DNA from: an uncultured Dehalococcoidales bacterium
GTDB lineage: Bacteria > Chloroflexota > Dehalococcoidia > UBA1151 > UBA1328
Assembly: GCA_905614375.1 (NCBI GenBank)
Contig: CAJQSP010000001.1
Span: 1 to 6,389 of the forward strand
DNA length: 6,389 nucleotides
Direction: 5' to 3'
Below the pieces are notes generated by a model, which did no database searches, was not told where the DNA came from, and saw only the letters and a list, made by a program, of their open reading frames with translations. Both the position numbers and the translations under genes were made by a program. This document shows positions 1 to 6,061 of this stretch, piece after piece. Numbering within the stretch: position 1 is the first letter of the stretch; each line of letters begins with the position of its first letter.

Positions 1-1703
1 CATTCGTGGAAGATACGGCTGTTTCGCCAGAAAAACTTCCTGAATATGTGAAGCGATTTGACGAAATTGTGAAGAGTCACGGAACCGAAGCCGGATACTA
101 CGGTCACGCAAGTGTCGGCTGCCTTCATATTCGCCCGCTCATCAACATCAAAACCCGCGACGGCATGGAAAAGATGGAGGCGATAGGTACTGATATCGCC
201 GAACTAGTCCAGGAGTTCGAAGGCGCATACTCCGGTGAGCATGGCGACGGAATTGTTCGAGGATTCTTCACGGAAAAACTGTTCGGATCTGAGCTAACTC
301 AGGCATTTAGAGAAGTGAAATCGGCATTCGATCCGAGCGGTATTATGAACCCCGGAAAGATTTTTGATACCCCCGATATTAAAGATAATCTCCGTTTCGG
401 GGATAGCTACCGAACGATTGAGATCACAACCCGGCTCGATTTCAAAAAAGAGGGTGGTTTCGCCGCCGCTGTCGAAATGTGCAATGGTGTGGGCGCATGC
501 CGGAAAGTTCACGCCGGTGCTATGTGCCCTTCGTACATGGCTACCCGCGAGGAGAAGCACACGACTCGTGGGCGTGCAAACGCTTTACGGGGAGTTCTTT
601 CAGGGTCACTGCCTACTGAAAGCTTTAGCTCGAAGAACTTGATGGATGTGCTCGATCTTTGTCTCGGGTGTAAATCCTGCAAATCTGAGTGCCCCTCGAA
701 CGTCGATATGGCGAAGATTAAGTACGAATATATGTATCAGTACTATAAGACTCGCAAGATTCCGTTGAGCTCGAAACTCGTATCTGATATTCACCGAATT
801 AGTTCAATTTCGGCACCCGTGGCTCCGATAGCCAACGCTGTTACTCGTTCGCTACCGGTGCGATTGCTATTCGAAAAGGTCACAGGATTCGATCGCTCCC
901 GACCTTCACCTAAAGTAGTTCGCAAAACTTTCCAAAAGTGGTTTTTGAAGCACAAGCCACAGAGTACGAATTCACGCGGCCAGATCGTTTTGTTCCACGA
1001 TACGTTCATGAACTTCAACCACCCAACTATTGGAATATCGGCGACCCGAGTTCTTGAAGCTCTTGGCTTTGAAGTTGTTGTATTGAACGAGCGCAAGTGC
1101 TGTGGGCGTCCGATGATTTCTAAAGGCTTACTCGATGAGGCAGGTGAAAATGCCCATCACAACGTCGACCTGCTTTACCCTTACGTTCAAAAGGGCGTGA
1201 AGATCGTCGGCTGTGAAGCCAGTTGTGTTTCAGCAATGACTGACGATTGGCCCGATCTATTGAACGGTAACGACAAGGCGAAACAAGTCGCATCTTCGGT
1301 GGTTACCATCGAGGAATTGCTCGTAGAAACCACAGGTGATGACGGCCAACAGATCAAGTGGACCGATCTTGTAAAACAGGTGAAGTTCTTCGGACACTGT
1401 CACCAGCGTGCACTTACGGGAACGAGGAGTTCGATGGCTGCTTTAAACCTGCCACCAAACTTCAAAGCGAGCGAGATTTCAGCCGGTTGCTGCGGTATGG
1501 CAGGGTCGTTCGGCTATGAGAAGAGCCACATTGAAGTTGCAACCGCGGCGGGCGAAGATCGATTGTTCCCGGCAGTTCGTGAAGCGGGACCGAACGTGGA
1601 TATCGCCACTTCGGGCGTTTCGTGTCGAGAACAGATCGGGTTCAACACCGAGCGCGAATCACGCCACGTGGTAGAAATTCTCGCCGACGCCCTGTTCGAC
1701 TAA
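1..1703 (+). CDS. FAD-linked oxidase / Fe-S oxidoreductase (YdiJ/Dld-II type), C-terminal part, 5' truncated
   Basis: The reading frame is open to the left edge (Phe-Val-Glu-Asp precedes the visible part), so the GTG at position 6 is not a real start. Residues below are numbered from that GTG; about 565 remain. Residues 1-120 are the end of an FAD-linked oxidase C-terminal domain, with GHASVGCLHIRP (33-44), GEHGDGIVR (77-85) and FDPSGIMNPGK (108-118). Next come two ferredoxin-like cysteine sets: C159, C165 and C174, then C219, C222, C225 and C229. Two CCG-type cysteine-rich modules follow (C365-C366-G367, C403, C407; C465, C495-C496-G497, C540). This order is that of large fused D-lactate or D-2-hydroxyglutarate dehydrogenases such as YdiJ, usually about 950-1000 residues, so roughly 400 residues (the FAD-binding half) lie outside the window. 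These enzymes oxidise a 2-hydroxy acid on FAD and pass electrons through Fe-S clusters to the respiratory chain. The exact substrate cannot be read from this part. All cluster cysteines look intact. Confidence 0.93.
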   Translation, partial: FVEDTAVSPEKLPEYVKRFDEIVKSHGTEAGYYGHASVGCLHIRPLINIKTRDGMEKMEAIGTDIAELVQEFEGAYSGEHGDGIVRGFFTEKLFGSELTQAFREVKSAFDPSGIMNPGKIFDTPDIKDNLRFGDSYRTIEITTRLDFKKEGGFAAAVEMCNGVGACRKVHAGAMCPSYMATREEKHTTRGRANALRGVLSGSLPTESFSSKNLMDVLDLCLGCKSCKSECPSNVDMAKIKYEYMYQYYKTRKIPLSSKLVSDIHRISSISAPVAPIANAVTRSLPVRLLFEKVTGFDRSRPSPKVVRKTFQKWFLKHKPQSTNSRGQIVLFHDTFMNFNHPTIGISATRVLEALGFEVVVLNERKCCGRPMISKGLLDEAGENAHHNVDLLYPYVQKGVKIVGCEASCVSAMTDDWPDLLNGNDKAKQVASSVVTIEELLVETTGDDGQQIKWTDLVKQVKFFGHCHQRALTGTRSSMAALNLPPNFKASEISAGCCGMAGSFGYEKSHIEVATAAGEDRLFPAVREAGPNVDIATSGVSCREQIGFNTERESRHVVEILADALFD

Positions 1704-1735
1704 TCCGTACCAGTAATCACTACCAAACCGTTTAG

Positions 1736-1960
1736 CTATTCGAAAAACGGAACAGCGTAACCGGCCGATGGCATGAGGTAGACCGTTAGTTCGATTCGGG
1801 TAGTTCTTAACGAATCGGGCACAACGATGGCTAAAGTTTCGCCAGGATTAGCGATTTCTAAAATGTTCTTATCGAGACCGATTGGGTTCTCAAGTCCTGC
1901 AGTATCGGTAACATCCAAAGTGACAAGCAATTTACCGGCCGTAAGAACTGAAAGAATCAT
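1736..1960 (-). pseudogene. Unrecognised small ORF or gene remnant (74 aa)
   Basis: This ATG-initiated frame encodes 74 residues of unknown function. It looks coding: alternating hydrophobic and polar stretches suggest beta strands, there are many Asp, Glu and Gly residues and few Ser or Arg, and codon choices (GAT, GAA, CGA, ATC, TCG) resemble the neighbouring genes. The frame stays open for 25 codons upstream of the ATG, to a TGA at 2036-2038, with plausible residues (for example DEQDIINITYGGE just before Met) but no usual start codon. GGTGG just before the ATG is a weak ribosome binding site. This fits the C-terminal end of a gene whose 5' part is broken better than an intact small gene. 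No signal peptide or membrane segment is apparent, and I cannot assign a family. It ends convergent to the oxidase gene, 32 bases from that gene's stop. Confidence 0.3.
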
Positions 1961-2043
1961 CTCACCACCGTACGTAATATTGATTATGTCTTGCTCATCT
2001 GAGGGCGTTTTCCTTACATCATTTCGAACATCCGATCACCTAA

Positions 2044-2247
2044 TTAAAGCTCCACACATAGTGCGAACTCTACTCTGCCATTCGACACGTAGAGATTCAT
2101 GAGTGATTTGTGATATTTCCGTAGCATCCCAATTTTATCTTCGCCTTCAATCGTTTCGAACAAAGACTTTGCAGCCCGCAAGCAGTACACTTTCGCTATC
2201 AAATTAGTCAGTCTGATTTTTAGATCTTTTGACGGCGTTGTCCGACG
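2044..2247 (-). pseudogene. Possible upstream fragment of a decayed minus-strand gene
   Basis: On the minus strand the frame is open between a TGA at 2248-2250 and a TAA at 2044-2046 (67 codons). It has no ATG before the middle; TTG at 2200-2202 or GTG at 2188-2190 are the only earlier usual starts, and neither has a ribosome binding site. The product contains protein-like stretches such as KSLFETIEGEDKIG and KYHKSLMNLYVSNGRVEFAL. It lies directly 5' (in the minus sense) of the 74-residue frame but is frame-shifted from it, so together they could be one gene broken by a frameshift and a stop. Function unknown. A chance open frame cannot be excluded. Confidence 0.18.
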
Positions 2248-2268
2248 TCATTTACGTTCAAAACAAAT

Positions 2269-2274
2269 AGGGAG
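2269..2274 (+). promoter_or_regulatory. Ribosome binding site of the transaldolase-like gene
   Basis: AGGGAG stands 7 bases before the GTG at 2282-2284. It is a strong Shine-Dalgarno match and fixes the GTG as the start rather than the first internal ATG, 23 codons later. Confidence 0.75.
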
Positions 2275-2281
2275 TATCGTT

Positions 2282-3049
2282 GTGGCAACCAAGAATGGAA
2301 CGTCTGCAAAGCTAACGGAACCGCTATTCGGATCGGCCGAAAACGCTCGAATGACTGGTACAGGCCCATCGATTTGGCTTGCTGGTGACCCTGAAGATCT
2401 TCCTGAATGGCTCGATGCTGGAGCCGCTGGAATCGTTACTAACACAGTCGTCCTAAACGACATGGTGAAGAAGTACGGACAAATCACCGAGGTGACCAAA
2501 AGATACCTCGACATTACCGATAAGCCAGTTGTGATCGAAATCGATGGGCATTCGACTCAAGAGCTACTCGACGTTGGTGAAGTGTTCACCAAAATGTCCG
2601 ATCAGATCATTCTAAAAATCCCAGCTACAACCTACGCTCTTGGTGCGTTCTCAGAATTGAAGAAGGCCGGTGTTCCGACTTTCTGTACAACGGTGTTTAC
2701 GTTAAATCAGGCTGCTGCAGTTGCTCAAGCTGGTGTCACCCACGTGCTGCCGTTTTGTGAGCCATTCAATGATGTTGGTGGCGACCCAACGAAGCTGATT
2801 CGTGACTGCCGTGAAATGTTCGATGGCTGGGCGGATAGGCCGTTCATCACAGCTGCGCTTGTGCGTTCAATTGAGACCGCAGATGCAGCTCTTCGTGATG
2901 GTGTCGATGGAATCATCGTGTTCTGGCCTGTGTTCCGAGACATGATGAAGAATCACCTGACCGACGAATGGAACAACACATTTTTAGGCGAGTGGAATTC
3001 GATGAACGAAGCGGGTCTACTGAAAGACATTCCTGTTCAATCGCACTAG
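2282..3049 (+). CDS. Transaldolase / fructose-6-phosphate aldolase family protein, divergent active site
   Basis: Complete 255-residue protein starting at GTG, supported by AGGGAG at ideal spacing. It has the class I aldolase (alpha/beta)8 pattern of the transaldolase family: a first strand IWLAGDP (31-37), GIVTNTVV (50-57) where N54 matches the conserved Asn, VVIEIDG (83-89) where E86 matches the transaldolase Glu, the Schiff-base strand IILKIPATT (109-117) with K112, and TFCTTVFTLNQA (133-144) with T136. It is slightly longer than bacterial FSA (about 220) and shorter than classical TalB (about 317). Compared from memory with E. coli FSA, the catalytic Asp6 position is Ala34, the active-site Tyr131 is Phe158, and the phosphate-binding Arg134 and Ser166 positions are Pro161 and Leu193. 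The lysine suggests it still forms an imine, but sugar-phosphate use is doubtful. A different aldol substrate, or loss of activity, is possible. It stands alone on its strand, facing the PLP-enzyme gene. Confidence 0.85.
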   Translation: MATKNGTSAKLTEPLFGSAENARMTGTGPSIWLAGDPEDLPEWLDAGAAGIVTNTVVLNDMVKKYGQITEVTKRYLDITDKPVVIEIDGHSTQELLDVGEVFTKMSDQIILKIPATTYALGAFSELKKAGVPTFCTTVFTLNQAAAVAQAGVTHVLPFCEPFNDVGGDPTKLIRDCREMFDGWADRPFITAALVRSIETADAALRDGVDGIIVFWPVFRDMMKNHLTDEWNNTFLGEWNSMNEAGLLKDIPVQSH

Positions 3050-3137
3050 AAACAAGTTTCTGGATAAGGCGAAGTACGCATTGGACACCTGTGTCTATAT
3101 CCAGTTCAAGGCAGGCATTTCAAGTGGCTACGTAATA

Positions 3138-3180
3138 CCGAATGTTGCTCATCTTTACTTCAAACATGAGCAACATTCGG
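3138..3180. terminator. Long stem-loop between convergent genes, likely bidirectional 3'-end structure
   Basis: CCGAATGTTGCTCAT (3138-3152) is exactly complementary to ATGAGCAACATTCGG (3166-3180), giving 15 perfect pairs. After one C-C mismatch the stem continues with TTT/AAA (3154-3156 with 3162-3164), leaving a 5-base loop. It lies about 90 bases after the stop of the transaldolase-like gene and about 110 bases after the stop of the convergent PLP-enzyme gene, where a shared terminator or 3'-protecting hairpin is expected. There is no T-run on either side, so it is not a canonical intrinsic terminator. Confidence 0.6.
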
Positions 3181-3184
3181 GAAA

Positions 3185-3204
3185 TAACTTATTGAGCAAA
3201 GTTA
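3185..3204. other. Second short stem-loop next to the long hairpin
   Basis: TAACTT (3185-3190) and AAGTTA (3199-3204) form a 6-base-pair stem around an 8-base loop, 4 bases after the long hairpin. The TGAGCAA at 3193-3199, mostly in this loop, repeats part of the right arm of the long hairpin (3167-3173), so it could also pair with that hairpin's left arm. The stem is AT-rich and weak on its own. Confidence 0.35.
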
Positions 3205-3291
3205 CGATACGTGTATGTGTACTGATATACCCACGCTACAAAAGTTCGAGTGAGGGTGAGTACGAACGACCAGTGAAGGTTCGAGATTTGT

Positions 3292-4431
3292 CTAGCTGCG
3301 GAGGATCTCGTTCAAACGATCGGCAATAATCTTCTCTTCGCCGTCTTGAACATTGACCATGACGATGTTGATCTCTTGTCTGCCAGCACCACCACCGACG
3401 AATATACCGGGGTCGCCAGCCTCAAGATGCGCTTTAATCTCATCAACAGACGGTCCAGAGAATTCGTCATCGAAGTAGAGCACTGGTTGCGGTCCTTGGC
3501 GTTCCGCTGGATCATCTTCGATCTCAACTCGTAATCCGGTAATACCAGTGAGACGCTCAGAAACGAATTCGGCTTTCGATTGCCAGCCGTCCCATTCCGC
3601 GCCTTCGTCTGAATCGGTGAACAGCTGCAAGGCTGTGACTAGCCCAATGATGTTCTCTTTAGAAACCTTCATAGGTCGGCCAATACCAGCGACAGATGAA
3701 TCAAGATTCAGCGAATTCATCACGACAGCTTCCATGAGATCTGACTTACCGGCGAGCACGCCGGAAGACTGAGGTCCGCCAATTCCCTTACCGCCGCTAA
3801 ACGCGACCATATCGGCACCCATCTTGTGGAATTTCGAGAGATTTGAACGAGGCGGCACTTCAGCAGCAGCATCGATGATCACCGGTACGCCATGTTCATG
3901 AGCCACTCGAATCGTCTCTTCAAGCCCAATTCCTTGCGGCACCCATGGCGCGACAACATAGGCAATGCAGGCGGTGTTCTCGTTGATAGCTTTTTCAAGA
4001 TCGTAGGTTGTTGCATAGTCCGCAGAGCCATATTCAACCAATGTCGCTCCGGCGGTTACAAACGCCTTGTCATAGCGATTTCGCTGGCCCTTGAACAATA
4101 TGACTTCGTTCTTCATCCCCGTCGTATCGGGCAGTTTCTCAACGTTCTGCTCGCTCTGACCAGTCATACACGCAGCAACCATCAAAACCTGTGCAGCCGA
4201 GCAACCTGCAGTAACCAATCCCCGTTCTGCTCCGCACGATCGTGCAACGATCTCACCGGCGGCGAGGTTTAACTTCTTGACGTCTACAAACGAGCTAGCT
4301 GCATCGTCCATAGCCTGCAACACCTCGGGACGCATGATCGAACCACCGAGAGCGGTCACCCAGCTCTGAGCGTTGATAATTGGCGCAATGCCAAGTTTCT
4401 TGTACACCTCGGGCCAAACACGACCGGTCAT
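3292..4431 (-). CDS. SelA/DgaE-like PLP-dependent enzyme (fold type I, aminotransferase class V-like)
   Basis: Complete 379-residue cytoplasmic PLP enzyme. Recognisable blocks are INAQSWVTALGGSIM (19-33), a glycine- and alanine-rich cofactor-loop region VTAGCSAAQ (73-81), the RNRYDKAFVTAG segment (117-128), VPVIIDAAAEVPP (182-194) with D187 expected to contact the pyridine nitrogen, and SGGKGIGGPQSSG (212-224) with K215 as the PLP lysine. The length and lack of the extra N-terminal tRNA-binding domain match the D-glucosaminate-6-phosphate ammonia-lyase (DgaE) branch rather than true selenocysteine synthase (about 460 residues). Such proteins are often misnamed 'L-seryl-tRNA(Sec) selenium transferase'; no selB, selD or tRNA-Sec is visible here. 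The reaction is probably a beta-elimination or ammonia-lyase step on an amino acid or amino-sugar acid, but the substrate is unknown. The start is supported by GGAG 7 bases upstream. It lies downstream of rlmN on the same strand across a 115-base gap, so it may have its own promoter. Confidence 0.85.
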   Translation of the reverse strand: MTGRVWPEVYKKLGIAPIINAQSWVTALGGSIMRPEVLQAMDDAASSFVDVKKLNLAAGEIVARSCGAERGLVTAGCSAAQVLMVAACMTGQSEQNVEKLPDTTGMKNEVILFKGQRNRYDKAFVTAGATLVEYGSADYATTYDLEKAINENTACIAYVVAPWVPQGIGLEETIRVAHEHGVPVIIDAAAEVPPRSNLSKFHKMGADMVAFSGGKGIGGPQSSGVLAGKSDLMEAVVMNSLNLDSSVAGIGRPMKVSKENIIGLVTALQLFTDSDEGAEWDGWQSKAEFVSERLTGITGLRVEIEDDPAERQGPQPVLYFDDEFSGPSVDEIKAHLEAGDPGIFVGGGAGRQEINIVMVNVQDGEEKIIADRLNEILRS

Positions 4432-4438
4432 GCGGATA

Positions 4439-4442
4439 CTCC
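4439..4442 (-). promoter_or_regulatory. Ribosome binding site of the SelA/DgaE-like gene
   Basis: On the minus strand GGAG stands 7 bases before the ATG at 4429-4431. It confirms this start, which also agrees with where homology to the family begins (VYKKLGIAPIINA). Confidence 0.7.
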
Positions 4443-4546
4443 AACTCGTAATCTAAGAACCCAAAATGCAATGCGGGCAAGTTCGTACTTGTCGATCGCG
4501 GCGGAATTCTACAGATTTTTTTTAGAGTTCGCGGTAGGAGTCGAGC

Positions 4547-5719
4547 TTAGGCTCCGAGAATATCAATCGCACGTTCACGCAGCTGGCCACAGCCAGCGTT
4601 GATATCGATACCCTTTTCCATTCGAATGGTCGATGGAATTCCGTACTGCTTCAGACCACCTTGGAAGTCCTTCGCAGCAGTGAGATCAGTGCGTTCGAAC
4701 GGTCCCTCTTTGGTCGGATTCACAGGAATAAGATTTACGTGGCAGTGCAGACCGTTGAGGAGGCGTCCCAGCTTCTGAGCCTGCTCCACCGAATCGTTCT
4801 GTTCTTTAAGCAGCACGTACTCGAAGAAAATTCGGCGCCCTGTCGCATCCGCGTACTTGTGGCAAGCACGTATCAACTCTTCTACTGGGTAGCGTTTGTT
4901 GATAGGCATAGTCTGAGATCGAGTCGCATTGTCTGGTGCATGAAGTGAAATAGCCAAATTGATCTGAAGTTCTTCTTCTATCATCTGAAGAATCTGCGGA
5001 ACTAAACCAACAGTCGAGACAGTGATATGCCTAGCGCCAATGTTTAGCCCTTGGCCGTCGTTGAGCACTCGAATCGCAGCTATCACATTCCTGTAGTTGG
5101 CAAGAGGCTCGCCCATCCCCATGAAAACTACGTTCGTAACGCCTTGAATATCGCCCTTACTTCGCTTGCCTTCGTCCATCTGAGCTTCATCTTCGGCACG
5201 AGCAAGGCGTTGCATCTCAATCACCTGAGAAACAATTTCGCCCACGGTGAGATTACGGCGGAAACCCTGTTGACCCGTTGCACAAAAAGTGCAGCCAAGT
5301 GCGCAGCCAGCCTGAGTCGATATGCAAGCAGTTTTGCGATTACGACGGTGACCGTCGGTTTCATATCGCATAAGAACAGTCTCGATCAACTCGCCATCAT
5401 GCAGCTTGTACAACGCCTTACTCGTCGTTTTGTCGGCCGATGTAAGGAACATTGCCTGCTCAAGAGCTGAGAACGTATAAGTCTCTTTCAGCTTTTCTCT
5501 GAAAGGTTTACTCAGTGTCGACATCTCATCAAAACTACCCAAGGTTTCGTGGTAGATCGCACGCCAAACCTGATCGGCGCGGAATTTCTTCTCACCCATT
5601 TCGATCAGAGTCGAAGTTAGGCGATCGCGTGAAAGATCTAGAATGGATGGGAGCGTAGCTGAGGCTATGGAAGCCTTTTCAGCCGTCGGCTCGGACGAAG
5701 GGGGCGGAGGAGTTGACAT
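4547..5719 (-). CDS. rlmN: Dual-specificity 23S rRNA (A2503-C2) / tRNA (A37-C2) methyltransferase RlmN, radical SAM
   Basis: Complete 390-residue protein when started at the ATG at 5717-5719. RlmN methylates C2 of A2503 in 23S rRNA and of A37 in some tRNAs, using a 4Fe-4S radical-SAM cluster and a methyl-cysteine intermediate. Visible features (numbered from this Met) are the CxxxCxxC cluster motif C139-C143-C146 in GCALGCTFCATGQQGF, the resolving cysteine C132 in TACISTQAG (matches E. coli C118), GMGEPL (201-206), and C377 in DINAGCGQLR (matches the methyl-carrying C355). All catalytic residues are present. An in-frame ATG at 5789-5791 would add 24 residues (MSCANYRCPLL...) that do not look conserved. 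The chosen start gives the usual family length. Neither ATG has a clear Shine-Dalgarno sequence. TAGATA 10 bases before the chosen ATG could be a -10 element of a near-leaderless transcript. A charged stretch around residues 172-193 looks like an insertion relative to E. coli RlmN. Confidence 0.95.
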   Translation of the reverse strand: MSTPPPPSSEPTAEKASIASATLPSILDLSRDRLTSTLIEMGEKKFRADQVWRAIYHETLGSFDEMSTLSKPFREKLKETYTFSALEQAMFLTSADKTTSKALYKLHDGELIETVLMRYETDGHRRNRKTACISTQAGCALGCTFCATGQQGFRRNLTVGEIVSQVIEMQRLARAEDEAQMDEGKRSKGDIQGVTNVVFMGMGEPLANYRNVIAAIRVLNDGQGLNIGARHITVSTVGLVPQILQMIEEELQINLAISLHAPDNATRSQTMPINKRYPVEELIRACHKYADATGRRIFFEYVLLKEQNDSVEQAQKLGRLLNGLHCHVNLIPVNPTKEGPFERTDLTAAKDFQGGLKQYGIPSTIRMEKGIDINAGCGQLRERAIDILGA

Positions 5720-5948
5720 TGGGAAGATATATCTAGAGGGGAGGGTAAACGTTAAGTTTAGCAACGGACAGCGATAATTGGCACATGACATCTGAACCGA
5801 CGTCGCCTAAACTCGAATCCTGACTTCAAATCTTCAAAAGTTACCGATAAATCGTAAGAAATCCTTTCGAAAACTGTTCTCGCTCCAAAGTCGGGTCATG
5901 GCATGCGAGTAACCAAATTCGGCTGGGCTACTGCAACCGTTGCGATAT

Positions 5949-5964
5949 ATGTTCGGTCGAACAT
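5949..5964. promoter_or_regulatory. Perfect 16-base palindrome, possible operator
   Basis: ATGTTCG-GT-CGAACAT has 7-base arms around a 2-base centre, about 100 bases upstream of pstB. Its right end touches a TTGGCA that could be a -35 element, the placement expected of a dimeric repressor or activator site. The half-site order (GTTC then GAAC) is the reverse of the LexA box, so I do not call it an SOS box. The regulator is unknown. Confidence 0.4.
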
Positions 5965-5992
5965 TGGCAGCGAAACTCTTTCATTCTGTTAA
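5964..5992 (+). promoter_or_regulatory. Candidate pstB promoter
   Basis: TTGGCA (5964-5969, five of six consensus bases) is followed after 17 bases by TGTTAA (5987-5992, three of six). The -10 match is poor. A leader of about 60 bases would follow. The CTTTCAT and CTGTTAA words here loosely resemble Pho-box halves, but their spacing does not fit the E. coli or Bacillus pattern. Confidence 0.22.
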
Positions 5993-6051
5993 CGTTGCGG
6001 CACTACCATTCAATCTCATTAAATGAACGTATTTTGATCAGGCTCATTCGT

Positions 6052-6055
6052 GGAG
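6052..6055 (+). promoter_or_regulatory. Ribosome binding site of pstB
   Basis: GGAG stands 6 bases before the ATG at 6062-6064. The in-frame TGA at 6056-6058 excludes any earlier start, so this start is well fixed. Confidence 0.8.
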
Positions 6056-6061
6056 TGACAA

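Larger units (their letters stand above)
1704..2281. other. Long intergenic region with protein-like minus-strand remnants
   Basis: These 578 bases hold no gene I can identify. Two minus-strand open stretches (1736-1960 and 2044-2247, listed separately) read like protein but lie in different frames, and a TGA at 2036-2038 separates them. The last 15 bases contain the ribosome binding site of the downstream gene. A TTGACG sequence at 2229-2234 could be a -35 element, but no good -10 stands 16-18 bases after it. No tRNA or conserved RNA element was recognised. Confidence 0.6.
5720..6061. other. Divergent intergenic region between rlmN and pstB
   Basis: These 342 bases separate the two divergent genes and should hold both promoters. 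They contain a perfect palindrome (5949-5964), a candidate pstB promoter directly beside it (5964-5992), and the pstB ribosome binding site. The part nearest rlmN (5720-5791) could be read as an N-terminal extension of RlmN but is treated here as untranslated. Positions 5800-5940 show nothing I can name. Confidence 0.6.

Noticed and set aside
1728..1750. CCGTTT / AAACGG inverted repeat after the oxidase gene as terminator
   Set aside because: Only 6 base pairs around an 11-base loop with no following T-run; too weak to call.
1827..2102. Plus-strand 91-codon open frame in the first intergenic region
   Set aside because: Its serine-rich, low-acid product looks like the reverse shadow of the more protein-like minus-strand frame, and it has no good ribosome binding site.
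2230..2250. TGACG / CGTCA inverted repeat upstream of the transaldolase-like gene as operator
   Set aside because: Five-base arms with an 11-base spacer are expected by chance.
3081..3329. Plus-strand 82-codon frame starting at TTG
   Set aside because: It runs through the long hairpin and into the end of the convergent PLP-enzyme gene, and has no ribosome binding site or recognisable content.
3292..4431. Calling the PLP enzyme selenocysteine synthase (selA)
   Set aside because: It is too short, lacks the N-terminal tRNA-binding domain, and has no selenocysteine genes nearby.
4476..4493. 7-base-pair stem with a TCGT loop downstream of rlmN as terminator
   Set aside because: It includes a wobble pair and no T-run follows directly on the minus strand; TTTT comes only about a dozen bases later.
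4504..4530. Imperfect stem enclosing an eight-T run
   Set aside because: The T-run lies in the loop on the plus strand while both flanking genes are on the minus strand, so it does not make a terminator for either.
5949..5964. LexA/SOS box reading of the palindrome
   Set aside because: LexA boxes have GAAC followed by GTTC; here the halves are in the opposite order.
5903..5992. 29-codon ATG frame between rlmN and pstB
   Set aside because: It is short, has a weak ribosome binding site, and overlaps the palindrome and candidate promoter; it is most likely chance.
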